Part shown: piece by piece, positions 33,257 through 42,936 of the stretch
Layout of the letters: each line of letters opens with the position of its first letter
Position numbering within the stretch: the stretch's first letter is position 1
NCBI RefSeq assembly: GCF_000721105.1
Contig: NZ_JOEV01000025.1
Span: forward strand, 324,535-388,534
Direction of reading: 5' to 3'
DNA length: 64,000 bases
DNA from: Streptomyces cellulosae
GTDB taxonomy: Bacteria > Actinomycetota > Actinomycetes > Streptomycetales > Streptomycetaceae
Notes under the pieces: model-generated
Seen by the model: only the letters and a program-made list of their open reading frames with translations
What the model was told of the DNA's origin: nothing
Databases searched by the model: none
Made by a program: the position numbers and the translations under genes

Positions 33257-35011
33257 TCAGTCGTTCGTCGCCAGGAACTGCGTCGCCGCCAGCTCCGCGT
33301 ACAGCGGGTCCGCGCCCACCAGTTCACGGTGCGTGCCCACCGCGCGCACCCGGCCCGCGTCCATCACCACGATCCGGTCGGCCATCGTCACCGTGGACAG
33401 CCGGTGCGCGACGACCAGCACCGTGGTCGTCCGGGCCACGTCCGCCACCGTGTCCCGGAGCGCCGCCTCGTTCACCGCGTCCAGCTGCGAGGTCGCCTCG
33501 TCCAGGAGCAGCAGCCGGGGGCGGCGCAGCAGGGCGCGGGCGATGGCGACGCGCTGGCGTTCGCCTCCCGAGAGCTTGGTGCCGCGGTGCCCCACCAGGG
33601 TGTCCAGACCGTGGGGCAGCTTGGCGACCAGACCGTCCAGCCGGGTCGTCTTCACGACCCGCGCCAGGGCGTCCTGGTCGGCGTCGGGATGGCCGAGCAG
33701 CAGGTTGTCCCGCAGGGAACCCGACAGCACCGGGGCGTCCTGCTCCACGTACCCGATCGCGGAACGCAGGTGGGCCAGTTCCCAGTCGGTCAGGTCCCGG
33801 CCGTCCAGGGTGATCACCCCGGACTCGGGGTCGTAGAACCGCTCGATGAGCGAGAAGACGGTGGTCTTGCCGGCGCCGGACGGGCCGACGAACGCGGTCA
33901 TGCCCTGCGCGGGCACGGCGAACGTCACCCCGTGGTGGACGTACGGCAGGTCGTCGGCGTACCGGAAACGCACGTCGGTGAAGGCGACCGCGGCGGGCTC
34001 GGCACCGGGGGAGGGCAGCGGCGCGGGTCGGGAGACCGGTTCGGCGGGCAGCCGCAGGGCCTCCTGGATGCGGGCCAGGGCGGCGGCACCGGTCTGGTAC
34101 TGGGTGACCGCGCCGACGACCTGCTGGATCGGCGACATGAGGTAGAAGACGTACAGCAGGAACGCGACCAGCGTGCCCACATCGATGGCGCCGGTCGCGA
34201 CCCGGGCCCCGCCGACCGCGAGCACCGTGATGAACGCGATCTGCATCGCCAGGCCGGCCGTGTTGCCCGCCGCGGCCGACCACTTGGCGGCGCGCACGCT
34301 CTGCCGCCACGACTCCTCGGCGGCCGCGTGCAGCGTACGTTCCTCCCGGTGTTCGGCGCCGGACGCCTTCACCGTGCGCAGCGCGCCCAGGATCCGCTCC
34401 AGCGAGGCGCCCATCACCCCGACCGCGTTCTGCGCCTGCCGGCTGGCCCGGTTGATGCGCGGCACGATCAGGCCGAGGACGGTGCCCGCGGCCAGGATCA
34501 CCGCGAGCGTGACCCCGAGCAGCACCGGGTCCACCAGGCCCATCATCACCACCGTCGCCACGAGCGTGAGCCCGCCGGTGCCCAGGCCCACGAGCGAGTC
34601 GGTGGTCACCTCCCGCAGCAGGGTGGTGTCCGAGGTGATCCGGGCCATCAGGTCGCCCGGCTCGGTGCGGTCCACGGCCGCTATCCTCAGCCGCAGCAGA
34701 TACGAGGACAGCGCGCGCCGCGCGCCGAGCACCACCGACTCCGCGGTGCGCCGCAGCACGTACGAACCCAGCGCTCCCAGCGCCGTGTTGGCGACCACCA
34801 GGCCCGACATGGCGAGCAGCGCGCCGGTGATGGTGCGATCGTGCGCGAGGTCGTCGATCAACTCCCGTGCGATCAAAGGCAACAGAAGCCCGGTGGCGCC
34901 CGTGAGCAGGGACAGCACCGCACCCGCGAGCAGGGCCCACCGGTGCGGCCGTACGTAACCGAGCAGGAGCCGCCACGTGGGCGACTCCTCCTCCGTGCTG
35001 ACGTTGCTCAC
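33257..35011 (-). CDS. ABC exporter, fused membrane and ATPase domains
   Basis: A 584-residue half-transporter of the MsbA/LmrA type. Six membrane helices (about 20-310) are followed by an ATPase with Walker [10 protein letters not shown], signature [15 protein letters not shown], Walker [13 protein letters not shown] and H-loop VVAHRLS. It would work as a homodimer exporting drugs or lipids. GTG 35011 has AAGGAG 5 bases upstream. It is a single gene; no C39 peptidase domain, so it is not a double-glycine exporter. Confidence 0.92.
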   Translation of the reverse strand: MSNVSTEEESPTWRLLLGYVRPHRWALLAGAVLSLLTGATGLLLPLIARELIDDLAHDRTITGALLAMSGLVVANTALGALGSYVLRRTAESVVLGARRALSSYLLRLRIAAVDRTEPGDLMARITSDTTLLREVTTDSLVGLGTGGLTLVATVVMMGLVDPVLLGVTLAVILAAGTVLGLIVPRINRASRQAQNAVGVMGASLERILGALRTVKASGAEHREERTLHAAAEESWRQSVRAAKWSAAAGNTAGLAMQIAFITVLAVGGARVATGAIDVGTLVAFLLYVFYLMSPIQQVVGAVTQYQTGAAALARIQEALRLPAEPVSRPAPLPSPGAEPAAVAFTDVRFRYADDLPYVHHGVTFAVPAQGMTAFVGPSGAGKTTVFSLIERFYDPESGVITLDGRDLTDWELAHLRSAIGYVEQDAPVLSGSLRDNLLLGHPDADQDALARVVKTTRLDGLVAKLPHGLDTLVGHRGTKLSGGERQRVAIARALLRRPRLLLLDEATSQLDAVNEAALRDTVADVARTTTVLVVAHRLSTVTMADRIVVMDAGRVRAVGTHRELVGADPLYAELAATQFLATND

Positions 35012-35174
35012 GGCACTCCTTGTGACCTGCGGCGGGCGGAGCACTCAGGCTACGTCGGCATCGGACACGGCTCGGCCGGTCCCGGGACGACCGGCGTCTC
35101 GTGATGTCATGCCGTTACCGATCAGTCCCGCGTAGGGTCGGGGCAGGGACGGACATGAGGAAGGGGCCGACACC

Positions 35175-36263
35175 ATGGCGCAGGAAGTACGCGGCGTGAT
35201 CGCACCGGGCAAGGACGAGCCGGTGCGGGTGGAGACGATCGTCGTGCCGGATCCGGGGCCGGGCGAGGCCGTGGTCCAGGTGCAGGCCTGCGGGGTGTGT
35301 CACACCGATCTGCACTACAAGCAGGGCGGCATCAGCGACGACTTCCCGTTCCTGCTCGGCCACGAGGCCGCGGGTGTGGTGGAGGCGGTCGGGGACGGGG
35401 TCACCGATGTCGCCCCCGGCGATTTTGTGATCCTCAACTGGCGGGCGGTCTGCGGGAAGTGCCGGGCCTGCCTGCGAGGACGGCCCTGGTACTGCTTCGA
35501 CACCCACAACGCCGACCAGAAGATGACGCTGGCCGCCACCGGCCAGGAACTCTCCCCGGCCCTCGGTATCGGGGCGTTCGCCGAGAAGACGCTGGTCGCG
35601 GCCGGACAGTGCACCAAGGTGGACCCGTCGGTCTCGGCCGCGGTGGCCGGGCTGCTGGGCTGCGGGGTGATGGCCGGCATCGGCGCCGCGATCAACACCG
35701 GGCAGGTCGGCCGCGGTGACACGGTCGCCGTGATCGGCTGCGGAGGAGTGGGGGACGCGGCGATCGCCGGGGCGAACCTGGCGGGCGCGGCGAAGATCAT
35801 CGCGGTGGACATCGACGACCGCAAACTGGAGACCGCCCGCACCATGGGCGCCACCCACACGGTCAACTCCCGCGAGAGCGATCCGGTCGACGCGATCCGG
35901 GAGCTGACGGGCGGCTTCGGGGCGGACGTCGTCATCGAGGCGGTCGGTCGCCCGGAGACCTACAAGCAGGCCTTCTACGCCCGGGACCTGGCCGGCACGG
36001 TCGTCCTGGTCGGCGTGCCCACCCCGGAGATGAAACTCGACCTGCCCCTGCTGGACGTGTTCGGCCGGGGCGGGGCGCTGAAGTCGTCCTGGTACGGCGA
36101 CTGCCTGCCGAGCCGTGACTTCCCGATGCTGATCGACCTGCATCTGCAGGGCCGCCTGGACCTGGGAGCGTTCGTCACCGAGACCATCCAGCTCGACGAG
36201 GTGGAGAAGGCGTTCGAGCGGATGCACCACGGCGACGTACTGCGTTCGGTGGTGGTGCTGTGA
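35175..36263 (+). CDS. mscR: S-(hydroxymethyl)mycothiol dehydrogenase
   Basis: A 362-residue zinc-dependent medium-chain dehydrogenase that oxidises the formaldehyde-mycothiol adduct (and can reduce S-nitrosomycothiol) with NAD. Catalytic zinc ligands CGVCHTD and GHEAAG, structural zinc cysteines [10 protein letters not shown], and the NAD fold [12 protein letters not shown] are present. ATG 35175 follows GAGGAAGGGG. A TAGGGT box at 35133-35138 is the likely -10. It overlaps the MBL-fold gene (TGATG), a pairing seen in mycothiol-producing actinomycetes, and confirms this host makes mycothiol. Confidence 0.92.
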   Translation: MAQEVRGVIAPGKDEPVRVETIVVPDPGPGEAVVQVQACGVCHTDLHYKQGGISDDFPFLLGHEAAGVVEAVGDGVTDVAPGDFVILNWRAVCGKCRACLRGRPWYCFDTHNADQKMTLAATGQELSPALGIGAFAEKTLVAAGQCTKVDPSVSAAVAGLLGCGVMAGIGAAINTGQVGRGDTVAVIGCGGVGDAAIAGANLAGAAKIIAVDIDDRKLETARTMGATHTVNSRESDPVDAIRELTGGFGADVVIEAVGRPETYKQAFYARDLAGTVVLVGVPTPEMKLDLPLLDVFGRGGALKSSWYGDCLPSRDFPMLIDLHLQGRLDLGAFVTETIQLDEVEKAFERMHHGDVLRSVVVL

Positions 36264-36892
36264 TGGCCTCCCGCATCGAACACCTCGTCACCGCGGGACA
36301 GTTCAGCCTCGACGGCGGCACCTGGGACGTGGACAACAACGTGTGGATCGTCGGCAACGACCACGAAGCGATCGTCATCGACGCCGCTCATGACGCCGAC
36401 GCCATCGTCCAGGCCGTCGGCGACCGCCGGCTCACCGCGATCGTGTGCACCCACGCCCACAACGACCACATCGACGCGGCCCCCGCCCTCGCCGAGCGCA
36501 CCGGGGCCACCATCTGGCTGCACCCCGACGACCTGCCGCTGTGGAAGCAGACCCACCCCGACCGCGACCCCGACGCCTGGCTCCAGGACGGTCAGGTCAT
36601 CGAGGCGGCCGGCGCCGACCTGCGGGTCCTGCACACCCCCGGGCACGCGCCGGGCGCGGTCTGCCTGTACGAACCGGGCCTGTCCACCGTCTTCACCGGC
36701 GACACGCTCTTCCAGGGCGGCCCCGGCGCGACCGGCCGCTCCTACTCCCACTTCCCCACGATCATCACCTCGATTCGTGAGCGCCTGCTCACCCTCCCGC
36801 CCGAGACCAAGGTGCTCACCGGTCACGGCGACCCGACCACCATCGGCGCGGAGGCCCCGCACCTGGACGAATGGATCACCCGTGGCCACTGA
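36263..36892 (+). CDS. MBL-fold metallohydrolase of the formaldehyde detoxification pair
   Basis: A 209-residue metallo-beta-lactamase-fold hydrolase with the metal site THAHNDHID, the second motifs HTPGHAPG and FTGDTLFQGG and a terminal GHGDPT. Located directly after mscR and overlapping it, it likely cleaves the S-formylmycothiol thioester made by MscR, which is inference from context. ATG 36263 shares bases with the mscR stop. Confidence 0.88.
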   Translation: MASRIEHLVTAGQFSLDGGTWDVDNNVWIVGNDHEAIVIDAAHDADAIVQAVGDRRLTAIVCTHAHNDHIDAAPALAERTGATIWLHPDDLPLWKQTHPDRDPDAWLQDGQVIEAAGADLRVLHTPGHAPGAVCLYEPGLSTVFTGDTLFQGGPGATGRSYSHFPTIITSIRERLLTLPPETKVLTGHGDPTTIGAEAPHLDEWITRGH

Positions 36893-37280
36893 CGGACCCG
36901 AGACCACCACCCCCGACCCCGTCTTACGCGTGCACGGCGTCGGGGTCCTGCGCTGCGCCCCCGACGGCCCGCCCCTCGACAGCGAGAGTGCGGCCCTCGA
37001 CCTGATCGGCGACGCGTTCGGACGGGACGCGCAAGTGGTCGCCGTACCCGCGGAACGAGTGGCGGAGGAATTCTTCCGGCTGCGGTCGGGGATCGCGGGC
37101 GCGGTCATGCAGAAGTTCGTGACCTACCGGCTGCGCCTCGCCGTCGTCGGGGACATCTCCGGGCACGTGGCCGCGAGCACCGCCCTGCGCGACTTCGTCC
37201 ACGAGACCAACCAGGGCGGCCACATCTGGTTCCTCCCGGACTTCGACGCCCTGGACGAGAGGCTGCGTACGACCGGGTGA
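36882..37280 (+). CDS. DUF4180 protein with a TTA codon
   Basis: A 132-residue protein of the DUF4180 family (RVHGVGVLRCAPDG, RSGIAGAVMQKFVTYRLRLAVVGDI, HIWFLPDFDALDERL), function unknown. GTG 36882 overlaps the end of the MBL gene; GTG 36930 is an alternative start. If the first is used, codon 15 (36924-36926) is TTA and translation would depend on the bldA tRNA. It probably shares the mscR transcript. Confidence 0.78.
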   Translation: MATDGPETTTPDPVLRVHGVGVLRCAPDGPPLDSESAALDLIGDAFGRDAQVVAVPAERVAEEFFRLRSGIAGAVMQKFVTYRLRLAVVGDISGHVAASTALRDFVHETNQGGHIWFLPDFDALDERLRTTG

Positions 37281-37415
37281 TGTGACACCGGAGCCGGACG
37301 GCCCCGCGTACAGCACGACCGTAGAACACGCCCGTAAAACCCGTAAAAGACGACAGGAGTTGTCCGGATCACCCTCCATGCTCGAAGCAACAACCGGGCA
37401 CACGGGAGGCAGGGC

Positions 37416-38330
37416 ATGTCACAGCCACTGAAGGGCAAGATCGCACTGGTCGCCGGGGCGACCCGCGGAGCCGGACGGGGCATCGCCGTGGAACTCGGCG
37501 CGGCGGGCGCGACCGTCTACGTCACCGGCCGCTCCACCCGGACCCGCCGCTCCGAGTACGACCGCCCCGAGACCATCGAGGACACCGCCGGCCTCGTCAC
37601 CGAGGCCGGCGGCCACGGGATCGCCGTCCCGACCGACCACCTCGACCCCGCGCAGGTCCGCACCCTCGTCGACCGCATCGCCGACGAGCAGGGCCGCCTC
37701 GACATCCTCGTCAACGACATCTGGGGCGGCGAGAAGCTCTTCGCGTTCGACACCCCCGTCTGGGAGCACGATCTCGACAACGGGCTCAGGATCCTCCGGC
37801 TCGCCGTCGAGACACACGCGATCACCAGCCACCACGCCCTGCCCCTGCTGCTGCGCCACCCCGGCGGGCTGGTGGTCGAGATGACCGACGGCACCAGCGA
37901 CTACAACCGCGACACCTACCGCGTCAACTTCTTCTACGACCTGGCCAAGACGTCCGTCCTGCGCATGGCCTTCTCCCTCGGCCACGAACTCGGCCCGCGC
38001 GGCGCCACCGCCGTGGCGCTCACCCCGGGCTGGCTGCGCTCCGAGATGATGCTCGAACATTTCGGGGTGCGCGAGGACAACTGGGGCGACGCCCTCGAAA
38101 GCGTCCCCCACTTCGCCATCTCCGAGACACCGCGCTACGTCGGCCGCGCGGTCGCCGCCCTCGCCGCCGATCCCGACGTGGCACGGTGGAACGGCGCGTC
38201 CCTCTCCAGCGGCGGCCTCGCCCAGGAGTACGGGTTCACCGACCTCGACGGCAGCCGCCCCGACGCCTGGCGGTACCTGGTCGAGGTACAGGACGCGGGC
38301 AAGCCGGCGGACACGACGGGGTACCGGTGA
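37416..38330 (+). CDS. Short-chain dehydrogenase/reductase
   Basis: A 304-residue NAD(P)-dependent oxidoreductase with the cofactor motif GATRGAGRGIA, the structural NDIWGG element and the catalytic YDLAK. Its length is longer than classical SDRs because of a C-terminal extension (RPDAWRYLVEVQDAG). ATG 37416 is preceded by GGGAGG. Substrate unknown. Confidence 0.85.
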   Translation: MSQPLKGKIALVAGATRGAGRGIAVELGAAGATVYVTGRSTRTRRSEYDRPETIEDTAGLVTEAGGHGIAVPTDHLDPAQVRTLVDRIADEQGRLDILVNDIWGGEKLFAFDTPVWEHDLDNGLRILRLAVETHAITSHHALPLLLRHPGGLVVEMTDGTSDYNRDTYRVNFFYDLAKTSVLRMAFSLGHELGPRGATAVALTPGWLRSEMMLEHFGVREDNWGDALESVPHFAISETPRYVGRAVAALAADPDVARWNGASLSSGGLAQEYGFTDLDGSRPDAWRYLVEVQDAGKPADTTGYR

Positions 38331-38374
38331 CGATCCTGTCCGCCTTGTCCGTGCCCAGGTGATCGTCGCGGGAC

Positions 38375-38380
38375 TACCGT
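38375..38380 (+). promoter_or_regulatory. TACCGT -10 box, leaderless promoter
   Basis: TACCGT ends seven bases before ATG 38388, and no ribosome binding site intervenes. Confidence 0.45.
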
Positions 38381-38387
38381 CGGCCCC

Positions 38388-38648
38388 ATGACGGACACCA
38401 CGCGTTTCGAGGGGTACGGGGTTCTCATCACGGGCGCGGCCCGCGGCATCGGCGCGGCCACCGCCCGGCGGTTCGCCGAGGAGGGGGCGCGCGTCCTGGT
38501 CACCGACGTCGACGGGCCCACGGCCCGGGACAGCTCCCGAGCCCGGGTGAGGCCCTCCGCGCCCCGCCCGGTGCGGGTCGCGCCGAATGTCACCGTTTCG
38601 TCGCAGCACGGGCGGCGCTACAACCGAATCCCCCGGGTACCGGTCTAG
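38388..38648 (+). pseudogene. Truncated SDR, N-terminal Rossmann segment only
   Basis: The first 43 residues are a normal SDR start (GYGVLITGAARGIGAATARRF, RVLVTDVDG), but after TDVDGPTARD the sequence becomes unrelated Arg/Pro-rich reading and stops at residue 86. The catalytic region is absent. It is a deletion remnant or a 3' replacement; the promoter and start still look intact. Confidence 0.75.
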
Positions 38649-38686
38649 CTGGGAGAGATCGCAGGATCGTATAAAGGGGGATGGTC

Positions 38687-39382
38687 ATGAGGAACATACG
38701 CAGACGGGGTGCCGTCGCACTCGGAGTCACCGGACTGGTGGCGCCGCTGACGCTCGCGCTGGGCACCGCGCCCGCGCAGGCCGCGAGCTGCACCACGCAG
38801 ACCGGGCCGTACCAGAAGCAGGTGGAGAAGTTCCTCGGTCGGCCGGTCGACGGCAGGCAGTCCGCCGCCGACTGCAAGGCCATCCAGGCCTTCCAGACCA
38901 AGCACGGCATCACCCCGAACGCCGGGTACGCGGGCTCCGTCACCTGGGGCGTGATGAACCTGATGAACAAGCAGAAGGCCGTCGGGAACAACCCCAACAA
39001 GGACGGTGCGTGCCCGGTCAACAAGGGCCGGATCGCCTGCGTGAACCTCACTCTCCAGCTGAGCTGGATCCAGGACGGCAGGACCCTCGTCTACGGCCCC
39101 GTCCCGGTGCGCACCGGCCGCGACGGCTACGAGACCCGCACCGGCCTGAAGAAGATCTACTGGCGGGACATCGACCACGTCTCCAGCATCTACAACGTGC
39201 CGATGCCCTACAGCCAGTTCTTCGACGGCGGCCAGGCCTTCCACTCGGTCGGCCTCAGCATGTGGAACCCGCCGGGCTCGCACGGCTGCGTCAACATGAC
39301 CACCACCACGGCCAAGAAGTACTGGTCGCTCCTGAAGAACGGCGACGACGTCTTCGTGTACGGCCGCAAGCCGGGCACCTGA
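38687..39382 (+). CDS. Secreted L,D-transpeptidase with peptidoglycan-binding-like domain
   Basis: A 231-residue exported protein: signal peptide ending APAQA, a helical domain with CTTQTGPYQKQVEKFLG and AIQAFQTKHG like PG-binding domains, then a YkuD domain with catalytic His (HSVGLSMW) and Cys in SHGCVNM. It would cross-link or attach proteins to peptidoglycan via 3-3 bonds. Start ATG 38687 has GGGGGA 6 bases upstream; ATG 38681 is possible. A hairpin overlaps its stop. Confidence 0.88.
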   Translation: MRNIRRRGAVALGVTGLVAPLTLALGTAPAQAASCTTQTGPYQKQVEKFLGRPVDGRQSAADCKAIQAFQTKHGITPNAGYAGSVTWGVMNLMNKQKAVGNNPNKDGACPVNKGRIACVNLTLQLSWIQDGRTLVYGPVPVRTGRDGYETRTGLKKIYWRDIDHVSSIYNVPMPYSQFFDGGQAFHSVGLSMWNPPGSHGCVNMTTTTAKKYWSLLKNGDDVFVYGRKPGT

Positions 39383-39424
39383 GACAGGTGCCCGGCCCGC
39401 ACGCGCCCCGCTACTGGGGCGCGT
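39370..39424. terminator. Double hairpin, bidirectional terminator
   Basis: GCCGGGCACCT/AGGTGCCCGGC (39370-39396, GAGAC loop) overlaps the L,D-transpeptidase stop. ACGCGCCCC/GGGGCGCGT (39401-39424) overlaps the stop of the convergent oxidoreductase gene. Confidence 0.85.
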
Positions 39425-40610
39425 CCCCGAAGTCCGGTATGTCCAGCCTGACCCCGCCCTGCCGCGCGGACTCGTGCGCGACGATGCCCGGAAGGGTGTA
39501 GCGGGCGGCCACCCACGCGTTCACCGACGGCAGGCTCCGCGTGTTCACCGCGGTGACGAAGTCGTCGACCAGGAAGTGGTGGCTGCCCTCGTGGCCGTTG
39601 TGCAGGTTGTCGAACTCCCGCGGCAGGCGCGAGCGGTCGTGCACCGGCGCCGACCCGGAGGTGAAGGCGGCCCGCAGGTCCGGCGCGATGTGCTGGAGCG
39701 ACGGGTCGTCCGGGGACATGGTGGGCTTGGGCTCCAGCAGCTCGCTGATGTCCTTCACCCCGTTCTTGTCCTGCCACAGCGCCACCGTCGCCAGCTGCTC
39801 CATGCTCCCCTCCGTCCCGAAGAACCGGAAACGGGACTCCCGGATGTGCGAGGGGTAGCCGACCCGGCGGAACTCGTTCGTCCGGAACGAGCCGCCGCCG
39901 GCCACCTCGAACAGCGCGGTCGCGTTGGAGACGTCGTTGCCGAACTGGCTGACCTCCTTGTCGAAGACGCCGTCCCCGCGGTCGTCGACCACTCCGATCG
40001 CCGACACGCTCACGGCGTGCGTCTGCCAGGCGCCCAGCACCCCGCCGATCGCGTGGGTCGGGTACAGCAGCGGGGGATAGCTGGCGGTCGCCTTCCAGTT
40101 CTCGCCGCCGCTGTACTGGTACGCCTCGTAGAACCCCAGGTCCATGTCGTGGACGTAGTCGCCCTCGGCGTAGAACAGCCGCCCGAAGGAGCCCTCGGCG
40201 ATCTGGTTGCGGGCGTGCACGGTGGCCGGGTTGTACTGGCTGGTCTCGCCCATCATGTAGGTCAGTCCGGTCGCCTTGACCGCGTCGATGATCGCCGCGA
40301 TCTCCTCGGCGGTGATCGCCATCGGGACGGCGGAGTAGACGTGCTTGCCGGCGTTCAGGCCCTGCACGACCAGCGGCCCGTGGGTCCAGCGCTGGGTGAA
40401 GATCGCGACCGCGTCGATGTCCTTCGACTCCAGCATGGCTTCGTACGAGGGGAACGTGCCCGCCAGGCCTTCGGCGGCGGCCAGTTGCTCGGCCCGTTCG
40501 GGGAGGATGTCGGTGACGTGGACGTCGCGGACGCCGGGATGCGCCAGGAACAGCTTGGCGAACTGGCCCGAGAACTGTCCGGCGCCCACGATGCCGAGGG
40601 AGAACGTCAT
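39411..40610 (-). CDS. Gfo/Idh/MocA family oxidoreductase in a sugar-uptake operon
   Basis: A 399-residue NAD(P)-dependent sugar or cyclitol dehydrogenase-like protein (SLGIVGAGQFSG, DAVAIFTQRWTHGPLV, GKHVYSAVPMAI). The usual EKP motif that supplies the catalytic Lys is replaced by SAVPM, so its activity may differ from canonical members. ATG 40610 starts the Rossmann fold. It is the last gene of the operon after the binding protein and two permeases and probably processes the imported sugar. Confidence 0.85.
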   Translation of the reverse strand: MTFSLGIVGAGQFSGQFAKLFLAHPGVRDVHVTDILPERAEQLAAAEGLAGTFPSYEAMLESKDIDAVAIFTQRWTHGPLVVQGLNAGKHVYSAVPMAITAEEIAAIIDAVKATGLTYMMGETSQYNPATVHARNQIAEGSFGRLFYAEGDYVHDMDLGFYEAYQYSGGENWKATASYPPLLYPTHAIGGVLGAWQTHAVSVSAIGVVDDRGDGVFDKEVSQFGNDVSNATALFEVAGGGSFRTNEFRRVGYPSHIRESRFRFFGTEGSMEQLATVALWQDKNGVKDISELLEPKPTMSPDDPSLQHIAPDLRAAFTSGSAPVHDRSRLPREFDNLHNGHEGSHHFLVDDFVTAVNTRSLPSVNAWVAARYTLPGIVAHESARQGGVRLDIPDFGDAPQ

Positions 40611-40636
40611 GGATGGCGTGCCCTTCACTGGTCGAT

Positions 40637-41980
40637 TCACTGGTCGAGAATCAGGTTGATCTGGTCGGTGGTCTCATCGAGGCTGCTCACGGACTTGCCG
40701 TTGCCGAAGATGTCCTGCATCGCGGGGTGCATCAGCGCGTACACGTCCGCCGAGTAGTTGGTGATCGGGAAGGAGAAGGTGGTGAAGTCCTTCTTGTCGG
40801 CGACCGGCTTGGTGAAGGCCGTGACGTCGATGCCCTTCTTCTTGTACGCGGCCACCGCGGCCTTCGTACTGTCGGGCGTGGCGGGGAAGACGATTCCGTA
40901 GGTGCCCACGGTCTTCTGGCAGGCCTCGGACGACAGGTACTTCACCCACTTCAGCGCGCCCTGCTTGTTGGAGGCGTTCTTGGTGACGGAGTCGGCGAGG
41001 CCGTTCATCATGGTGGCGCGCTTGCCGGTGGGACCCACAGGGGTGAAGGCGGTGCCCACCTTCAGTCCCTTGACGCCGTAGTACGTCGAGATCATCCAGG
41101 CGCCGTCGAAGGCTGCCGCCGCCTTGCCCCCGGCCACCTGCGCGTTCGCCGGGTTCGCACCTGCGCTGTAGTCCGTGAGGGGGGCCATGTAGCCCTTCTT
41201 CGCCAGACCGAAGTACCACTTGATGACGGACTGGAAGGTCTTGCTGTCGTACTGGTACTTCGTGCCCCACCGCTTCTTGTCGGTGTAGTTCCAGCCCGCG
41301 GAGGCGGCGAAGTTGCTCCAGGTCGTCTGGCCGTCGCCGTCCCCGGCGCCGCCCGTCGCGAGGCCGTACACCTTGACGTGGCGCCGGTCGAAGCCCGGTT
41401 CGTCACCGCGCTTGCCGTTCCTGTCGACCGTGAGATGGGCGATGGCCTTCTCGAAGGTTCCGCCGTCCTTCGGGTTCCAGGAAAGGGAGTTCAGCTCCTG
41501 AGCGGTGAGCCCGGCATCGCCGGCCATCTTCTGGTTGTAGAAGAGGGCGACGGTGTCCCAGTCCTTGGGAGCGCCGTAGCGGTGCCCGTCCTGGCCGGTC
41601 CAGTTGGCGGCGAGCCCGGCCTGGTAGTCGGACGCGTCGATGCCCAGGTCGTCGAGCGGCTCCAGCACCTTGAGGTCGGCGAACTGGCCGAACTTCTGGA
41701 TGTGGTCGGTGAACACGTCCGGCTGGGTGCCCGCGATGAAGCTCGCGGTGAGCTTGGTCCAGTAGTCGTCCCAGCCCAACTGTGTGATCTTGACGTTCAG
41801 TCCCGGGTTCTCCTTCTCGAAGCCCTTCGCGCAGGCCTGGTAGGCGGGCAGCTGGTTGGCGTCCCACAGCCAGTACGACACCGTGTGCGCGGACGAACCG
41901 GCGCCGCCTCCCTTGGCACAGCCGGCCGTCAGGGACAGCGCCAAAGCTCCGGTCAACGCCACGACCGTACGAATTCGCAT
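40637..41980 (-). CDS. Sugar ABC transporter substrate-binding lipoprotein
   Basis: A 447-residue extracellular lipoprotein with a type II signal (LALSLTAGC lipobox, Cys21) and a family 1 solute-binding fold (SYWLWDANQLPAYQ, GQFADLKVLEPLDD, MISTYYGVKGLK). It captures a carbohydrate for the adjacent permeases. Ligand cannot be read from sequence. Confidence 0.92.
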   Translation of the reverse strand: MRIRTVVALTGALALSLTAGCAKGGGAGSSAHTVSYWLWDANQLPAYQACAKGFEKENPGLNVKITQLGWDDYWTKLTASFIAGTQPDVFTDHIQKFGQFADLKVLEPLDDLGIDASDYQAGLAANWTGQDGHRYGAPKDWDTVALFYNQKMAGDAGLTAQELNSLSWNPKDGGTFEKAIAHLTVDRNGKRGDEPGFDRRHVKVYGLATGGAGDGDGQTTWSNFAASAGWNYTDKKRWGTKYQYDSKTFQSVIKWYFGLAKKGYMAPLTDYSAGANPANAQVAGGKAAAAFDGAWMISTYYGVKGLKVGTAFTPVGPTGKRATMMNGLADSVTKNASNKQGALKWVKYLSSEACQKTVGTYGIVFPATPDSTKAAVAAYKKKGIDVTAFTKPVADKKDFTTFSFPITNYSADVYALMHPAMQDIFGNGKSVSSLDETTDQINLILDQ

Positions 41981-41990
41981 GCCGGTCCCC

Positions 41991-42917
41991 TTACTTGATT
42001 CCGGTGAAGCTGATGGAACTGACGATGCGGCGCGCGAAGATGCCGAAGAGCACGACCATGGGCAGCGCGGCGATGAGCGTGGCCGCCATCAGGCCGGACC
42101 AGTCGTAGCCGGTCTGCGGCGTCTGCGCGCGGAAGATGGCCAGCGCCACGGTGAGCACGCGTGAGCTGTCGCTGTAGGACACCATCAGCGGCCAGAAGTA
42201 GTCGTTCCAGGCGGTGATGTACGTCAGGACGCCCAGCGTGAGGACGGGGGTGGACGCCATCGGCAGCATCACCCGGAAGAAGATCCGGATCTTTCCGGCG
42301 CCGTCGAGCAGGGCCGCCTCCTCGACCTCGCGGGGCACGTTCATGAAGAACTGCCGCAGGAAGAACACCGCGAACGGCGTCATGAACATCGTCGGCAGCG
42401 AGATGCCCAACAGGGTGTCCACCAGGCCGAGTTGTTTGATGAGCACGAAGTTCGGGAGCAGCGTGAAGATCGCTGGCACCATCAGCCCGGCGAGGAACAG
42501 CCCGAACATCTTGTCCCGGCCGCGCCACCTGAGGCGCGCGAAGGCGTACGCGGCCATGGCGGAGAAGAAGATCTGGCAGACGGTGATCAGGGTGGACACG
42601 ATCACCGAGTTGATCAGGTAGCGCCAGAACTTCAGACCGCCGCCCGCACCGCCCTGGGCTATCGCCTCCTTGGTGGACTGCAGACCCAGGGCCCGCTCGA
42701 AGCCACCGGCCGTCAGGTCCACGGGCAGCGGATCGCCGGGGTGCGCGGCGAGCGCGGTGTTGGTGGACAGCGCGGTGCGCAGGATCCAGTAGAACGGCAG
42801 CAGGGTGATGAGCACGATCGCGGCCATCACCGCCCAGGCCATGATCCGGCCGAAGGAAGGCCGGCGCCTGGTGGGCCGTACGGTCGTCGTGGTTGCCACG
42901 GCAGCCAAGTCAGCCAT
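41991..42917 (-). CDS. Sugar ABC permease (MalG-like)
   Basis: A 308-residue inner-membrane permease with about six helices and the EAA loop (AALLDGAGKIRIFFRVMLP) that docks the ATPase. It pairs with the MalF-like gene. No ATP-binding gene is in the operon. Confidence 0.93.
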   Translation of the reverse strand: MADLAAVATTTTVRPTRRRPSFGRIMAWAVMAAIVLITLLPFYWILRTALSTNTALAAHPGDPLPVDLTAGGFERALGLQSTKEAIAQGGAGGGLKFWRYLINSVIVSTLITVCQIFFSAMAAYAFARLRWRGRDKMFGLFLAGLMVPAIFTLLPNFVLIKQLGLVDTLLGISLPTMFMTPFAVFFLRQFFMNVPREVEEAALLDGAGKIRIFFRVMLPMASTPVLTLGVLTYITAWNDYFWPLMVSYSDSSRVLTVALAIFRAQTPQTGYDWSGLMAATLIAALPMVVLFGIFARRIVSSISFTGIK

Positions 42918-42936
42918 GTCAGGGTCTCCTTCCCCG

